Shown piece after piece: positions 7,664 through 14,313 of a stretch of 21,149 nt of DNA. Below the pieces are notes generated by a model. That model saw nothing but the letters and a program-made list of their open reading frames with translations, made no database searches and was not told where the DNA came from. The stretch is taken from assembly GCA_000438415.1 (NCBI GenBank), contig FR902239.1:37236-58384 (forward strand). Direction: 5' to 3'. The DNA is from Clostridium sp. CAG:628 (GTDB taxonomy: Bacteria; Bacillota_I; Bacilli_A; RF39; UBA660). The first letter of the stretch is position 1, and every line of letters starts with the position of its first letter. The position numbers and the translations under genes are program-made.

Positions 7664-8170
7664 TTACTTTTTCTTCTGTTGTTGATTCTTCCTTGCTTGA
7701 ACAACGGCTCTCAATTTTTTTGAGTATTCCAATTCCGCTTTTAAGTATATGTTTTCTTTTTTCAATCTTTCATTTTCTTCTTCTATAGTTTCATTATTCT
7801 TTGGTTTAAATTCATTTTTCATAGTCGGACGCCCTCGCTTTCGTTCAACTATATTATAACAGTTTTCACGATATTTTTTAAGCCAATTATTTAACATTCC
7901 TTTTGATGCCAATCCTTCATCTATTGAAACTGATAAAATTGACTCATTATCAATCGGAATTCGATTTAAAATTCTTTGTTTTTCCTTAGAACTATAACTT
8001 TTATTTTCATTAGTTCTTAGAATATCAAATCCATGCTTATCAATTAATCTAACTAGATATTCAACTCCAGATTTATTAATACCATATTTTGATTTTATAG
8101 AAGGAAAAGACATGCCATTCTTTCTATCATAATATAAATTAATTCTTTCTTCATAACTTATTTTAGTCAT
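7664..8170 (-). CDS. IS150-like transposase OrfA (HTH and leucine zipper)
   Basis: 168 residues, within the usual IS150-group OrfA length. Two HTH_28-like helix-turn-helix segments cover about residues 1-110 (SYEERINLYYDRKNGMSF... and YSSKEKQRILNRI...). A basic patch ERKRGRPTMKNEFK lies near 110, followed by a coiled coil with heptad leucines ENERLKKENIYLKAELEYSKKL (residues about 131-153). OrfA binds the IS ends and, after -1 frameshifting, forms the N-terminus of the OrfAB transposase. The ATG at 8170 has GAGG as ribosome binding site inside the 3' arm of the terminal hairpin. This frame is intact, but its partner is dead. Confidence 0.9.
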   Translation of the reverse strand: MTKISYEERINLYYDRKNGMSFPSIKSKYGINKSGVEYLVRLIDKHGFDILRTNENKSYSSKEKQRILNRIPIDNESILSVSIDEGLASKGMLNNWLKKYRENCYNIVERKRGRPTMKNEFKPKNNETIEEENERLKKENIYLKAELEYSKKLRAVVQARKNQQQKKK

Positions 8171-8175
8171 ACAAA

Positions 8176-8209
8176 AACCTCGTTTCTATTTTGTCCAAGA
8201 AACGGGGTT
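8176..8209 (-). promoter_or_regulatory. Terminator-like hairpin at the IS end that buries the orfA ribosome binding site
   Basis: The minus strand AACCCCGTTTCT and AGAAACGAGGTT pair over 12 positions with one C/A mismatch and a 10-nt loop, followed by TTTTTGT and the ATG of orfA. The GAGG of the ribosome binding site is in the 3' arm. Transcripts entering from outside the IS would fold this hairpin and be terminated or left untranslated. Confidence 0.75.
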
Positions 8210-8216
8210 CACATCA
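8192..8216 (-). repeat. IS right terminal inverted repeat
   Basis: On the minus strand TGATGTGAACCCCGTTTC followed by TTGGACA, the partner of the left end at 6779. It overlaps the hairpin that precedes orfA. Confidence 0.85.
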
Positions 8217-8235
8217 TTGTAGTCATCTTTTAAAA

Positions 8236-8829
8236 TTATTTATGTACTGTACCACTATTTTTAGAAATTAAACTATCAGCTAAATTTGGTGCTATCTTAT
8301 TTAATCTATTAGTTATTAATTCAATACCTTTAGTATAATTTGCAGATTGTGCAATATTGTATAAACTCATTAAATCAGTAATTTCATTTTCTAAATCTGC
8401 TTGTTTTTCTGCTTCTACTGCTTTGAAATGTGATTCTGGGTTATTCCACATTTTTTCATTTCGTGCAGTTCTTATATTTGTTCTTAGTCTTATATCACTG
8501 AGATTTTTAAGCATTTTTGTGAATGTTATTGTCATAGCAGGTTCATATTGAACTAAATTTGCTAATTGAAATAATCCTAAATTATCATCAAATTCCATTT
8601 TTAAATCTGTTACTTCTTCTAATTGTACTGCTCTAAAATGTGATTCTGGGTCATTCCACATTTTTTGACTTCTTTCAAAAGTTATACTTTTTTCTTTTCT
8701 AATTTTTCTTAATTCTTCATCTATCTTATTAAAAATTTGATTAATTGTATTTTGATCCTGTTTAACAACGGCATTCATTAATTCTATTGAATAAGTATTA
8801 TAATTTGGTAAATTTCTAATTTTATCCAT
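8236..8829 (-). CDS. Hypothetical protein with internal 70-residue repeat
   Basis: 197 residues with no recognised family. KMWNDPESHFRAV at about residue 56 and KMWNNPESHFKAV at about 126 begin two homologous units of exactly 70 residues. Each continues with an acidic segment (DLKMEFDDNLGLFQLAN; DLENEITDLMSLYNIAQ) and a basic helix. The first 45 residues resemble the second half of a unit, so the protein is half a unit plus two units. There is no signal peptide or membrane segment; predicted helical, cytoplasmic. Translation is set by GAGGTG before the ATG, and there is an excellent promoter. It lies between the IS and its solo end, divergent from the next gene, so both are candidate cargo. 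Confidence 0.8.
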   Translation of the reverse strand: MDKIRNLPNYNTYSIELMNAVVKQDQNTINQIFNKIDEELRKIRKEKSITFERSQKMWNDPESHFRAVQLEEVTDLKMEFDDNLGLFQLANLVQYEPAMTITFTKMLKNLSDIRLRTNIRTARNEKMWNNPESHFKAVEAEKQADLENEITDLMSLYNIAQSANYTKGIELITNRLNKIAPNLADSLISKNSGTVHK

Positions 8830-8846
8830 AATTTCACCTCGATTAA

Positions 8847-8875
8847 ATTATATCATATTTTTATTTTTTTTACAA
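8847..8875 (-). promoter_or_regulatory. Promoter of the 70-residue-repeat gene
   Basis: On the minus strand TTGTAA (8870-8875), a spacer of exactly 17 nt, TATAAT (8847-8852), then GAGGTG and the ATG at 8829. Confidence 0.8.
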
Positions 8876-9024
8876 GTTTAGTATGTTTCATGTGTTTTTT
8901 ATAAAACTAATTTTAATTATGTTTTTATTTGTGTGTGATGAGTACAAACATTGTAAAGTTATGTAATATTCCTATAAATTCTGTAAAAAAAGATGTTATA
9001 ATTATATTGTATGGAGTTGATATT

Positions 9025-9861
9025 ATGGCAAAATTTGTACAATTTGACGTAGGAACTGATGAACCAACTTTTTATGAGGTTGAAGATTTCTCACTTGAAA
9101 CTATTAGAAAATTACCACTTTATAAAAATACTTGGTTAAGAATGTCATTTTTAGATGGTGAAAAAAGAATGTTTGATGGAAAAATATTGGATATTTATCC
9201 ATCTGAATTAGTTAGTATGATATATTATGGAAAAAAGGTTAGTTATGATGAGGTAAAACAAATAGTAGAAGATGATTTGTGCTACAAGGATTTACTTCGT
9301 GATATGTATATAAGATTTGAAGATAGCTTTTGTAACTTAAATTTAAAATTTAAGGATGATGATGATTACAAAAAACAATACGAAACTTATAAGGAAAAAT
9401 TTTATAAGACGCATTATTGCTTATTTACATTACCAAATAATTTTTCTACTTATCCTTTGAGTGGTGCTAAATCTATAACTATTGAAGATTTTGATAGTGA
9501 TGTTAAATTGGATTATAGTAGCGTTTTAAACAATATTAAATTTAATGCTAGTATGGGAAAAGACTATTTTAAAGAAAATGAATATGCTTTATATTTGTTT
9601 AAAAATTATTTTGAAATGTTACAAAAAATTTGTAAAAATAGCACAATAGATGATACAAAGTTATTATTTGGTGTTTTACGTTTTCATTTTGAATGTATAG
9701 CAAACTTACAAACAATTGATGAAATAAATTTCTTTTTGGATATTTCTAATTATGTTTATAAATTCTCAAATACTAATAGAGAAGTATTTAATCAATATAA
9801 AAGTTTTATCAATGAACAATATAAATATTTAGGAAATGATAGTAATTTAGATTTTTATTAA
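9025..9861 (+). CDS. Hypothetical protein, 278 residues
   Basis: The frame opens further upstream (8929), but the start here is ATG 9025 because GGAG lies eight nt before it and a TATAAT lies within the upstream portion. The N-terminal 70 residues (MAKFVQFDVGTDEPTFYEVEDFSLETIRKL...) look like a small beta-rich domain. The rest is helical, with a charged DDDDYKKQYETYKEK segment and a Leu/Phe-rich C-terminal helical bundle. No catalytic motif, signal or membrane span is seen, and I do not recognise a family. It is divergent from the repeat protein, in the segment bounded by IS ends. Confidence 0.8.
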   Translation: MAKFVQFDVGTDEPTFYEVEDFSLETIRKLPLYKNTWLRMSFLDGEKRMFDGKILDIYPSELVSMIYYGKKVSYDEVKQIVEDDLCYKDLLRDMYIRFEDSFCNLNLKFKDDDDYKKQYETYKEKFYKTHYCLFTLPNNFSTYPLSGAKSITIEDFDSDVKLDYSSVLNNIKFNASMGKDYFKENEYALYLFKNYFEMLQKICKNSTIDDTKLLFGVLRFHFECIANLQTIDEINFFLDISNYVYKFSNTNREVFNQYKSFINEQYKYLGNDSNLDFY

Positions 9862-9872
9862 ATTTTAATGTA

Positions 9873-9928
9873 ATTTTGACATATAAAAACCTCGCTTCTC
9901 TTTTATCCAAGAAACGGGGTTCGCATCA
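9873..9928 (-). mobile_element. Solo right end of the same IS (remnant)
   Basis: 9880-9928 aligns without gaps to the right end of the IS at 8168-8216 with 44 of 49 bases equal. The match includes the TGA..TGAACCCC tip, the hairpin and the ATG of orfA (here at 9880-9882), after which similarity is lost. It has the same orientation as the complete IS. Its tip touches the gpmI stop codon. Confidence 0.88.
9884..9921 (-). terminator. Terminator of gpmI supplied by the IS end
   Basis: On the minus strand, right after the gpmI TAA, ACCCCGTTTCTT and AGAAGCGAGGT form a stem around a GGATAAA-type loop, with two A/C mismatches, followed by TTTTTAT. No other terminator for gpmI is seen. Confidence 0.7.
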
Positions 9929-11440
9929 TTAGATTTCTTCATCTTTTATTATTAGGCTAGAACCAGTCATTACATCTGGTTTTTTTATTTCATAAATGTC
10001 TGTAATAGTTGGTGCAATGTCACTTAGTGAACCACCTTCTTTTAATTTTATTTCTTCATTACAAATTATAAATGGTACTTTACTAGTAGTATGACTTGTT
10101 ATTGGAGTTTTATCTCTATTTAACATTTTTTCTGCATTTCCATGGTCTGCAGTTATTATTAATTCATAGAAATATTCTTTTGCTTTTTCATATATTTTTC
10201 CTAAACAGAAGTCACATATTTCTATTGCATCTACTACTCTTTCAAAGTTACCTGTGTGTCCAACCATGTCTGGATTTGCAAAGTTAACTAATATAAAATC
10301 ATAGTCTTCTTCCATTTGTTTTAATACTGTTTCTGTTACTTCTCCTACACTCATTTCTGGTTTCATGTCATATGTTGGAACACTAGGACTTGGTACTAAG
10401 AATTTTTGTATTCTTTTATCATTTATGTCTCTTGTTCCATCAAAGAAATGAGTTACATGAGCATATTTTTCTGTTTCTGCTATTCTTGCCTGTGTGTAAT
10501 CTAATTCCATTAAGTACTCACCTAATGTGTTTTTTGGTCTTTCTATATCAAATGCATATGGAATATTTTTATTAATATTAAATAATGATACAAATTTTAC
10601 ATTTTCAAATTGTTTAGTTTTAAACATTTTAAAAGATTTATTAGTTAGTGCATCTATTATTTCAGTCATTCTTTCTGGACGGAAATTCATAAATAGTACA
10701 GCATCATTTTCATGAATAGTACACCCTGAGGTGATTATACTAGGATTAATAAATTCATCAGTTATTTCTCTTTTATAGTGTTCATTAAAACATACTTTAA
10801 AGTTTGGAAATATATTACCTGACTCATATACTATTGCATTATAGGCTTTTTTTATTCTTTCCCATCTATTATCTCTATCCATTGCATAGTATCTACCACA
10901 TATTGTTGCAAGTTTACCTATACCTAATTTTTCTGCTTTGTCCATAAATTCTGTTACAAAGTTTATACCACTTTCTCTATTAGTATCTCTTCCATCTGTT
11001 ATTACATGAAATACAACGTTTTTTACACCTTTTAGTTTACACATTGCAAGTACTGCATAAAAGTGATTAATACTTGAATGTACTCCTCCATTTGATAAAA
11101 GTCCAATTAAATGAAGAGTGCTGTTATTTTCTTTTACAAATGACATTGTTTCATTTAATAATTCATTATCAAAAAACTCTTTGTTCTTTATTTTTTCGTT
11201 AATGTATGTTAGAGGTTGTAATGTTACTCTTCCACTTCCTATAGTCATGTGACCAACTTCTGAGTTACCCATTTGTCCTTTTGGAAGGCCAACATACTCA
11301 CCAGATGCTTCTAATTCTGTATGAGGATATACTGCTAGCAATTTATCCATGACTGGAGTTTTTGCTGCTTTTATTGCATTTCCAAATTCACTTTTATTTA
11401 TTCCATAACCATCTAATATTAATAGTAATACTTTTTTCAT
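9929..11440 (-). CDS. gpmI: 2,3-bisphosphoglycerate-independent phosphoglycerate mutase
   Basis: Interconverts 3- and 2-phosphoglycerate in glycolysis, Mn-dependent. The alkaline-phosphatase-superfamily metal site is present: LLILDGYG near the N-terminus, the phosphorylated Ser in GQMGNSEVGHM (about residues 55-65), the insert domain with VITDGRDTNRESG (about 147-159), ANPDMVGHTGNFE (about 390-400), and ITADHGNAEKML with SHTTSKVPFI near the end. At 503 residues it is close to the normal 505-515. AGGTGAAAG precedes the ATG. It is the last gene of the minus-strand glycolytic block, separated from spo0A by the spo0A terminator, and its stop abuts an IS remnant. Confidence 0.97.
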   Translation of the reverse strand: MKKVLLLILDGYGINKSEFGNAIKAAKTPVMDKLLAVYPHTELEASGEYVGLPKGQMGNSEVGHMTIGSGRVTLQPLTYINEKIKNKEFFDNELLNETMSFVKENNSTLHLIGLLSNGGVHSSINHFYAVLAMCKLKGVKNVVFHVITDGRDTNRESGINFVTEFMDKAEKLGIGKLATICGRYYAMDRDNRWERIKKAYNAIVYESGNIFPNFKVCFNEHYKREITDEFINPSIITSGCTIHENDAVLFMNFRPERMTEIIDALTNKSFKMFKTKQFENVKFVSLFNINKNIPYAFDIERPKNTLGEYLMELDYTQARIAETEKYAHVTHFFDGTRDINDKRIQKFLVPSPSVPTYDMKPEMSVGEVTETVLKQMEEDYDFILVNFANPDMVGHTGNFERVVDAIEICDFCLGKIYEKAKEYFYELIITADHGNAEKMLNRDKTPITSHTTSKVPFIICNEEIKLKEGGSLSDIAPTITDIYEIKKPDVMTGSSLIIKDEEI

Positions 11441-11490
11441 TCTTTCACCTACTAATAGTATTTTAGCACAAGTTCAAGTATTTTTAAAGT

Positions 11491-11511
11491 AAAAAAGCCA
11501 CTTATGTGACT
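11491..11511 (-). terminator. Intrinsic terminator of spo0A
   Basis: On the minus strand AGTCAC and GTGGCT pair (one G/U) and are followed by TTTTTTA. Confidence 0.8.
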
Positions 11512-11519
11512 AATTAAGA

Positions 11520-12281
11520 CTAACTATTTATTTTTAATGTATCAAGTTTTAGTTTGTCAGCAATTGTTACAATGAATTCGCTGTTGGTTGGTTTTGCTTT
11601 ATCTATGTCTACTGAGTGACCAAATATCTCTTCCATTAAGTCCCAGTCTCCGCGATTCCATGATACTTCAATTGCATGACGAATAGATCTTTCTACCCTA
11701 GTTATACTTATATTATATTTTTTACCAATTTCAGGATATAATTCTTTTGTTATTCCTCCAATTAATTCTGGATTATTATATACTAATGTTATTGCATCTC
11801 TAATGTAAGAATATCCTTTTATGTTTGAAGGTATTCCTAGGTCATGTAATATTTTTGTTACAGAAAGTTGTAAATTCTTTTCTACTAAGTTAATTGAACC
11901 ATATCTTTTTTCTTGTTTATTTGTTACTGATAGTATTTTCTTTTCTAAGTCTTCTAATTCAAATGGTTTTAGTACAAAGTATTTTACTCCATACTCACTT
12001 ACATTTCTTATTGTTTCTTGTTCGTTATAACTTGTTTCTACAATTATGTTTAAATTAAGATTATTTTCTTTTATTTGTTCTAGTACATATATTCCATCTT
12101 TTTTGGGCATAATTAGGTCTAATAAAATACAGTCATATGTATTATTTTTTATTTTTTCCCATCCTTCTTCTCCATTATATGCAACATCAGTTATTTCAAT
12201 TGTTTTACTATCCATAAAATATTCTTTGAATAAACCAACCAATCCTTTATTATCATCTACTACCAATACTTTTTTCTTCAT
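11520..12281 (-). CDS. spo0A: Sporulation response regulator Spo0A
   Basis: 253 residues in two domains. The receiver domain (1-120) has the acidic pair VVDDN at 8-10, the phosphoacceptor Asp in CILLDLIMP (about residue 55), and the switch Lys in VLKPFE (about 104). The C-terminal DNA-binding domain (about 140-250) has Spo0A-specific sequence: HDLGIPSNIKGYSYIRDAI, ITKELYPEIGKKY, the recognition helix region RVERSIRHAIEVSWNRG and KAKPTNSEFIVTIADKL. When phosphorylated, Spo0A binds 0A boxes and controls entry into sporulation. AAGGAG lies before the ATG and a TATAAT at 12307-12312. It lies 100 bp after tpiA and may be co-transcribed with pgk-tpiA. No kinase or phosphorelay gene is in view. Confidence 0.96.
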   Translation of the reverse strand: MKKKVLVVDDNKGLVGLFKEYFMDSKTIEITDVAYNGEEGWEKIKNNTYDCILLDLIMPKKDGIYVLEQIKENNLNLNIIVETSYNEQETIRNVSEYGVKYFVLKPFELEDLEKKILSVTNKQEKRYGSINLVEKNLQLSVTKILHDLGIPSNIKGYSYIRDAITLVYNNPELIGGITKELYPEIGKKYNISITRVERSIRHAIEVSWNRGDWDLMEEIFGHSVDIDKAKPTNSEFIVTIADKLKLDTLKINS

Positions 12282-12306
12282 AATTTCTCCTTTTTATTAT
12301 GGTTTC

Positions 12307-12312
12307 ATTATA
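12307..12312 (-). promoter_or_regulatory. Possible -10 box of spo0A
   Basis: TATAAT on the minus strand, 25 nt before the ATG. A GACAAT at 18-nt spacing is a poor -35. No clear 0A box (TGTCGAA) is seen. Confidence 0.4.
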
Positions 12313-12380
12313 AAATAAAAACGTTTTGAAATTGTCTAATTGGTTTTAAGTGAATAAGTTTTGTTTTAAATGAAAAAAAT

Positions 12381-13070
12381 TTAGTTTTCTAGACTTTTTA
12401 TAATTTCTTTAGTTATGTTAATATCTGTACTTATTTTTCCAATTAATACTCCATCTGTTAAGGAAAGTATTTCTTTTATGTTTTCTTTATCAACTGAACC
12501 ACCATAAATTACTGGAATTTCTTTGTTTAAGTGTTTTTTTGTATATGACTTAATGTAATTTATAACAAGTGTGATTTCTTCTAAATTAACTATAGCGTTT
12601 TCTATTTTGTCAATTGGTTCATAGGCTAGTATTAAATTATCAAGGGATTTTTCTTCTATTCCTTTTAAATAATACTTTAATTCTTTTTTTATCATTTTTA
12701 AGCTGTTAGTACTTCCTATACATAAAATTGTTTTGAAGTTACTGTTTAGGCTTTTATATAGTTTGTCTTTTATTTGCTCATAAGTATCAAGATGTAATAT
12801 TATTCTTTCAGGGTGTCCGATTAATGTGTAAGTTATGTTTAGTTCTTTTAAGCTAGCTAAAGATATTTCTCCAGTGTATGAGCCATAGTTATAACTATAA
12901 AAGTTTTGACTTCCTATGTTTAGTTTTGAGTCTTTAAATATTGATAAGTATAAAATGTTAGGAAATAGTACTATGTTTGTTCCAGTTTTTAGTTTTTCTA
13001 TCTCTTTTTTGTATTTTTCTAGTTCTTTTATTCCTAAATAACTTTTATGGTTTAATATTATTAGTTTCAT
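12381..13070 (-). CDS. tpiA: Triose-phosphate isomerase, divergent
   Basis: Interconverts dihydroxyacetone phosphate and glyceraldehyde 3-phosphate. The catalytic residues are present: Lys in LNHK (about residue 8), His in LIGHPER (about 86) and Glu in LAYEPI (about 150); YGGSV near 190 binds the phosphate. The protein is short (229 against about 250), and family-invariant surroundings are changed: N-W-K is NHK, G-H-S-E-R-R is GHPERI, and the flexible lid P-V-W-A-I-G-T-G is PIDKIENA. The ATG overlaps the pgk stop (TAATG, sharing base 13070), so it is translationally coupled to pgk. Synteny supports the assignment; catalytic efficiency is uncertain. Confidence 0.88.
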   Translation of the reverse strand: MKLIILNHKSYLGIKELEKYKKEIEKLKTGTNIVLFPNILYLSIFKDSKLNIGSQNFYSYNYGSYTGEISLASLKELNITYTLIGHPERIILHLDTYEQIKDKLYKSLNSNFKTILCIGSTNSLKMIKKELKYYLKGIEEKSLDNLILAYEPIDKIENAIVNLEEITLVINYIKSYTKKHLNKEIPVIYGGSVDKENIKEILSLTDGVLIGKISTDINITKEIIKSLEN

Positions 13071-14203
13071 TAGTCCTCCATAATTTTAAGTGCAGGTAAT
13101 TCTATTCCGCTTAGGTAGTTTAGGGAAGCACCACCACCAGTTGAAATATAGTATGGATTAAAATTATATTTTTTACTAGATGAGGCACCATCTCCTCCAC
13201 ATACTACAACTTTTTTCTTTTCTTGTTTTAAAAACTCATATAATTCTTTTGTTCCATTTTCATATGAAGGATTTTCGTACATTCCCATAGTACCATTTAT
13301 TAAAATTAATACTTTATTTTTTAGTACTCTTTCATACATTTCTATGGTTTCACTACCTATATCATAAATTGTTTCTTCTTTTGTTATTTTATCTAACTCT
13401 TTTATTCCATTTTCTGTTACTACATCAATTGGAAATATTATTTTATTTGTTTTTAGTAATTCTTTACATTTATCTAGAAGTGCATCATTAGTTTCAGTTT
13501 TACCTACTTCATAGCCTTCACATTTTATGAATGTTGCACACATTCTTCCACCTAGTAATATTTTGTCTGATGTTGGAAGTAAGTATTCGATAAGAGACAA
13601 TTTATCATCTACTTTTGCACCACCTAATAGAAGAGTTTTGTTTTCTTTTTTTATTTCATCTAATTCTTGTAATTCTCTTTCTACTAGAAAACCTACTGCA
13701 TGTGGTAAGTATGAAGGTATCCCTACAGTGGAAGCATGTCTTCTATGTGAAGAAGCAAAGGCATCTAATATATATACGTCTCCTAGGCTAGCCCAATATT
13801 TTGATAATTCTATGTCACAATTACTTTCTAATTTATCTGGATAGTCCATGTATCTTGTATTTTCAAGTAGTAATATATCACCTGGATTTAAATTATTTAC
13901 TAAATCATCTAGTTCTTTACCTTTTAAAGTGCTAGAAAATTTTATGTCTTTATGAAGTAATATACTTAGTTCATCTCTAACTGGTTTTAAAGAGTTTGCT
14001 TCTAAATCACTTTTTGTTTTTATTTTTCCCAAGTGAGACATAAGTATTATTTTAGCATTTTTACTTAATAGATAATTTATTGTTTCTAAAGAGGCAACTA
14101 TTCTATTGTTATCTAATATTCTACCATTTATTATTGGTACGTTATAGTCTACTCTTACAATTACTTTTTTATTTGTTACATCAATATCTTTTATTGTTTT
14201 CAT
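13070..14203 (-). CDS. pgk: Phosphoglycerate kinase
   Basis: Transfers phosphate from 1,3-bisphosphoglycerate to ADP. The N-domain signatures are RVDYNVP (about residues 17-23), LMSHLGK (about 54-60) and LLLENTRY, then DAFASSHRRHASTVG (usual form DAFG-AHR-HAS). The nucleotide-binding C-domain has GGAKVDDKL, NGTMGMYE, VVCGGDGASS and STGGGASL. At 377 residues it is slightly shorter than the usual 390-400, mostly in C-domain loops. AAGGTGG precedes the ATG and a TATAAT lies at 14221-14226. It is first gene of a coupled pgk-tpiA pair. Confidence 0.97.
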   Translation of the reverse strand: MKTIKDIDVTNKKVIVRVDYNVPIINGRILDNNRIVASLETINYLLSKNAKIILMSHLGKIKTKSDLEANSLKPVRDELSILLHKDIKFSSTLKGKELDDLVNNLNPGDILLLENTRYMDYPDKLESNCDIELSKYWASLGDVYILDAFASSHRRHASTVGIPSYLPHAVGFLVERELQELDEIKKENKTLLLGGAKVDDKLSLIEYLLPTSDKILLGGRMCATFIKCEGYEVGKTETNDALLDKCKELLKTNKIIFPIDVVTENGIKELDKITKEETIYDIGSETIEMYERVLKNKVLILINGTMGMYENPSYENGTKELYEFLKQEKKKVVVCGGDGASSSKKYNFNPYYISTGGGASLNYLSGIELPALKIMED

Positions 14204-14220
14204 TTTACCACCTTATAATT

Positions 14221-14226
14221 ATTATA
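14221..14226 (-). promoter_or_regulatory. -10 box of pgk-tpiA
   Basis: TATAAT on the minus strand, 17 nt upstream of the ATG, with AAGGTGG between. There is no good -35. It is separated from the upstream ATPase gene by that gene's terminator, so pgk needs its own promoter. Confidence 0.5.
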
Positions 14227-14282
14227 CACCTATTTTCTTAAATGGCTTATTAAAAATTTGAAAATGTACATATTTGTTTACA

Positions 14283-14313
14283 AAAAAACGGTTATTCATT
14301 ATTACCGTTTTTT
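14283..14313 (-). terminator. Intrinsic terminator of the DUF4143 ATPase gene
   Basis: AAAAAACGGT and ACCGTTTTTT form a stem around an 11-nt loop, with T-runs on both strands. The gene's TAA (14292-14294, minus) is inside the hairpin. Confidence 0.85.

Larger units (their letters stand above)
6779..8216 (-). mobile_element. IS3-family (IS150-like) insertion sequence, inactivated
   Basis: A 1438-bp element with imperfect terminal inverted repeats beginning TGA..TGAACCCC, each followed by TTGGA. It carries two overlapping-frame genes transcribed on the minus strand: an HTH/leucine-zipper OrfA and an rve-type integrase OrfB. Size, end sequence and gene order match the IS150 group. The immediate flanks of this copy (TTA on the left, TTG on the right) are not an exact duplication. 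The OrfB reading frame is broken and lacks a catalytic Asp, so the element cannot move by itself. Confidence 0.9.

Noticed and set aside
8929..9024. Upstream start of the 278-residue protein
   Set aside because: The extension contains promoter-like TATAAT and lacks a ribosome binding site, while GGAG precedes ATG 9025.
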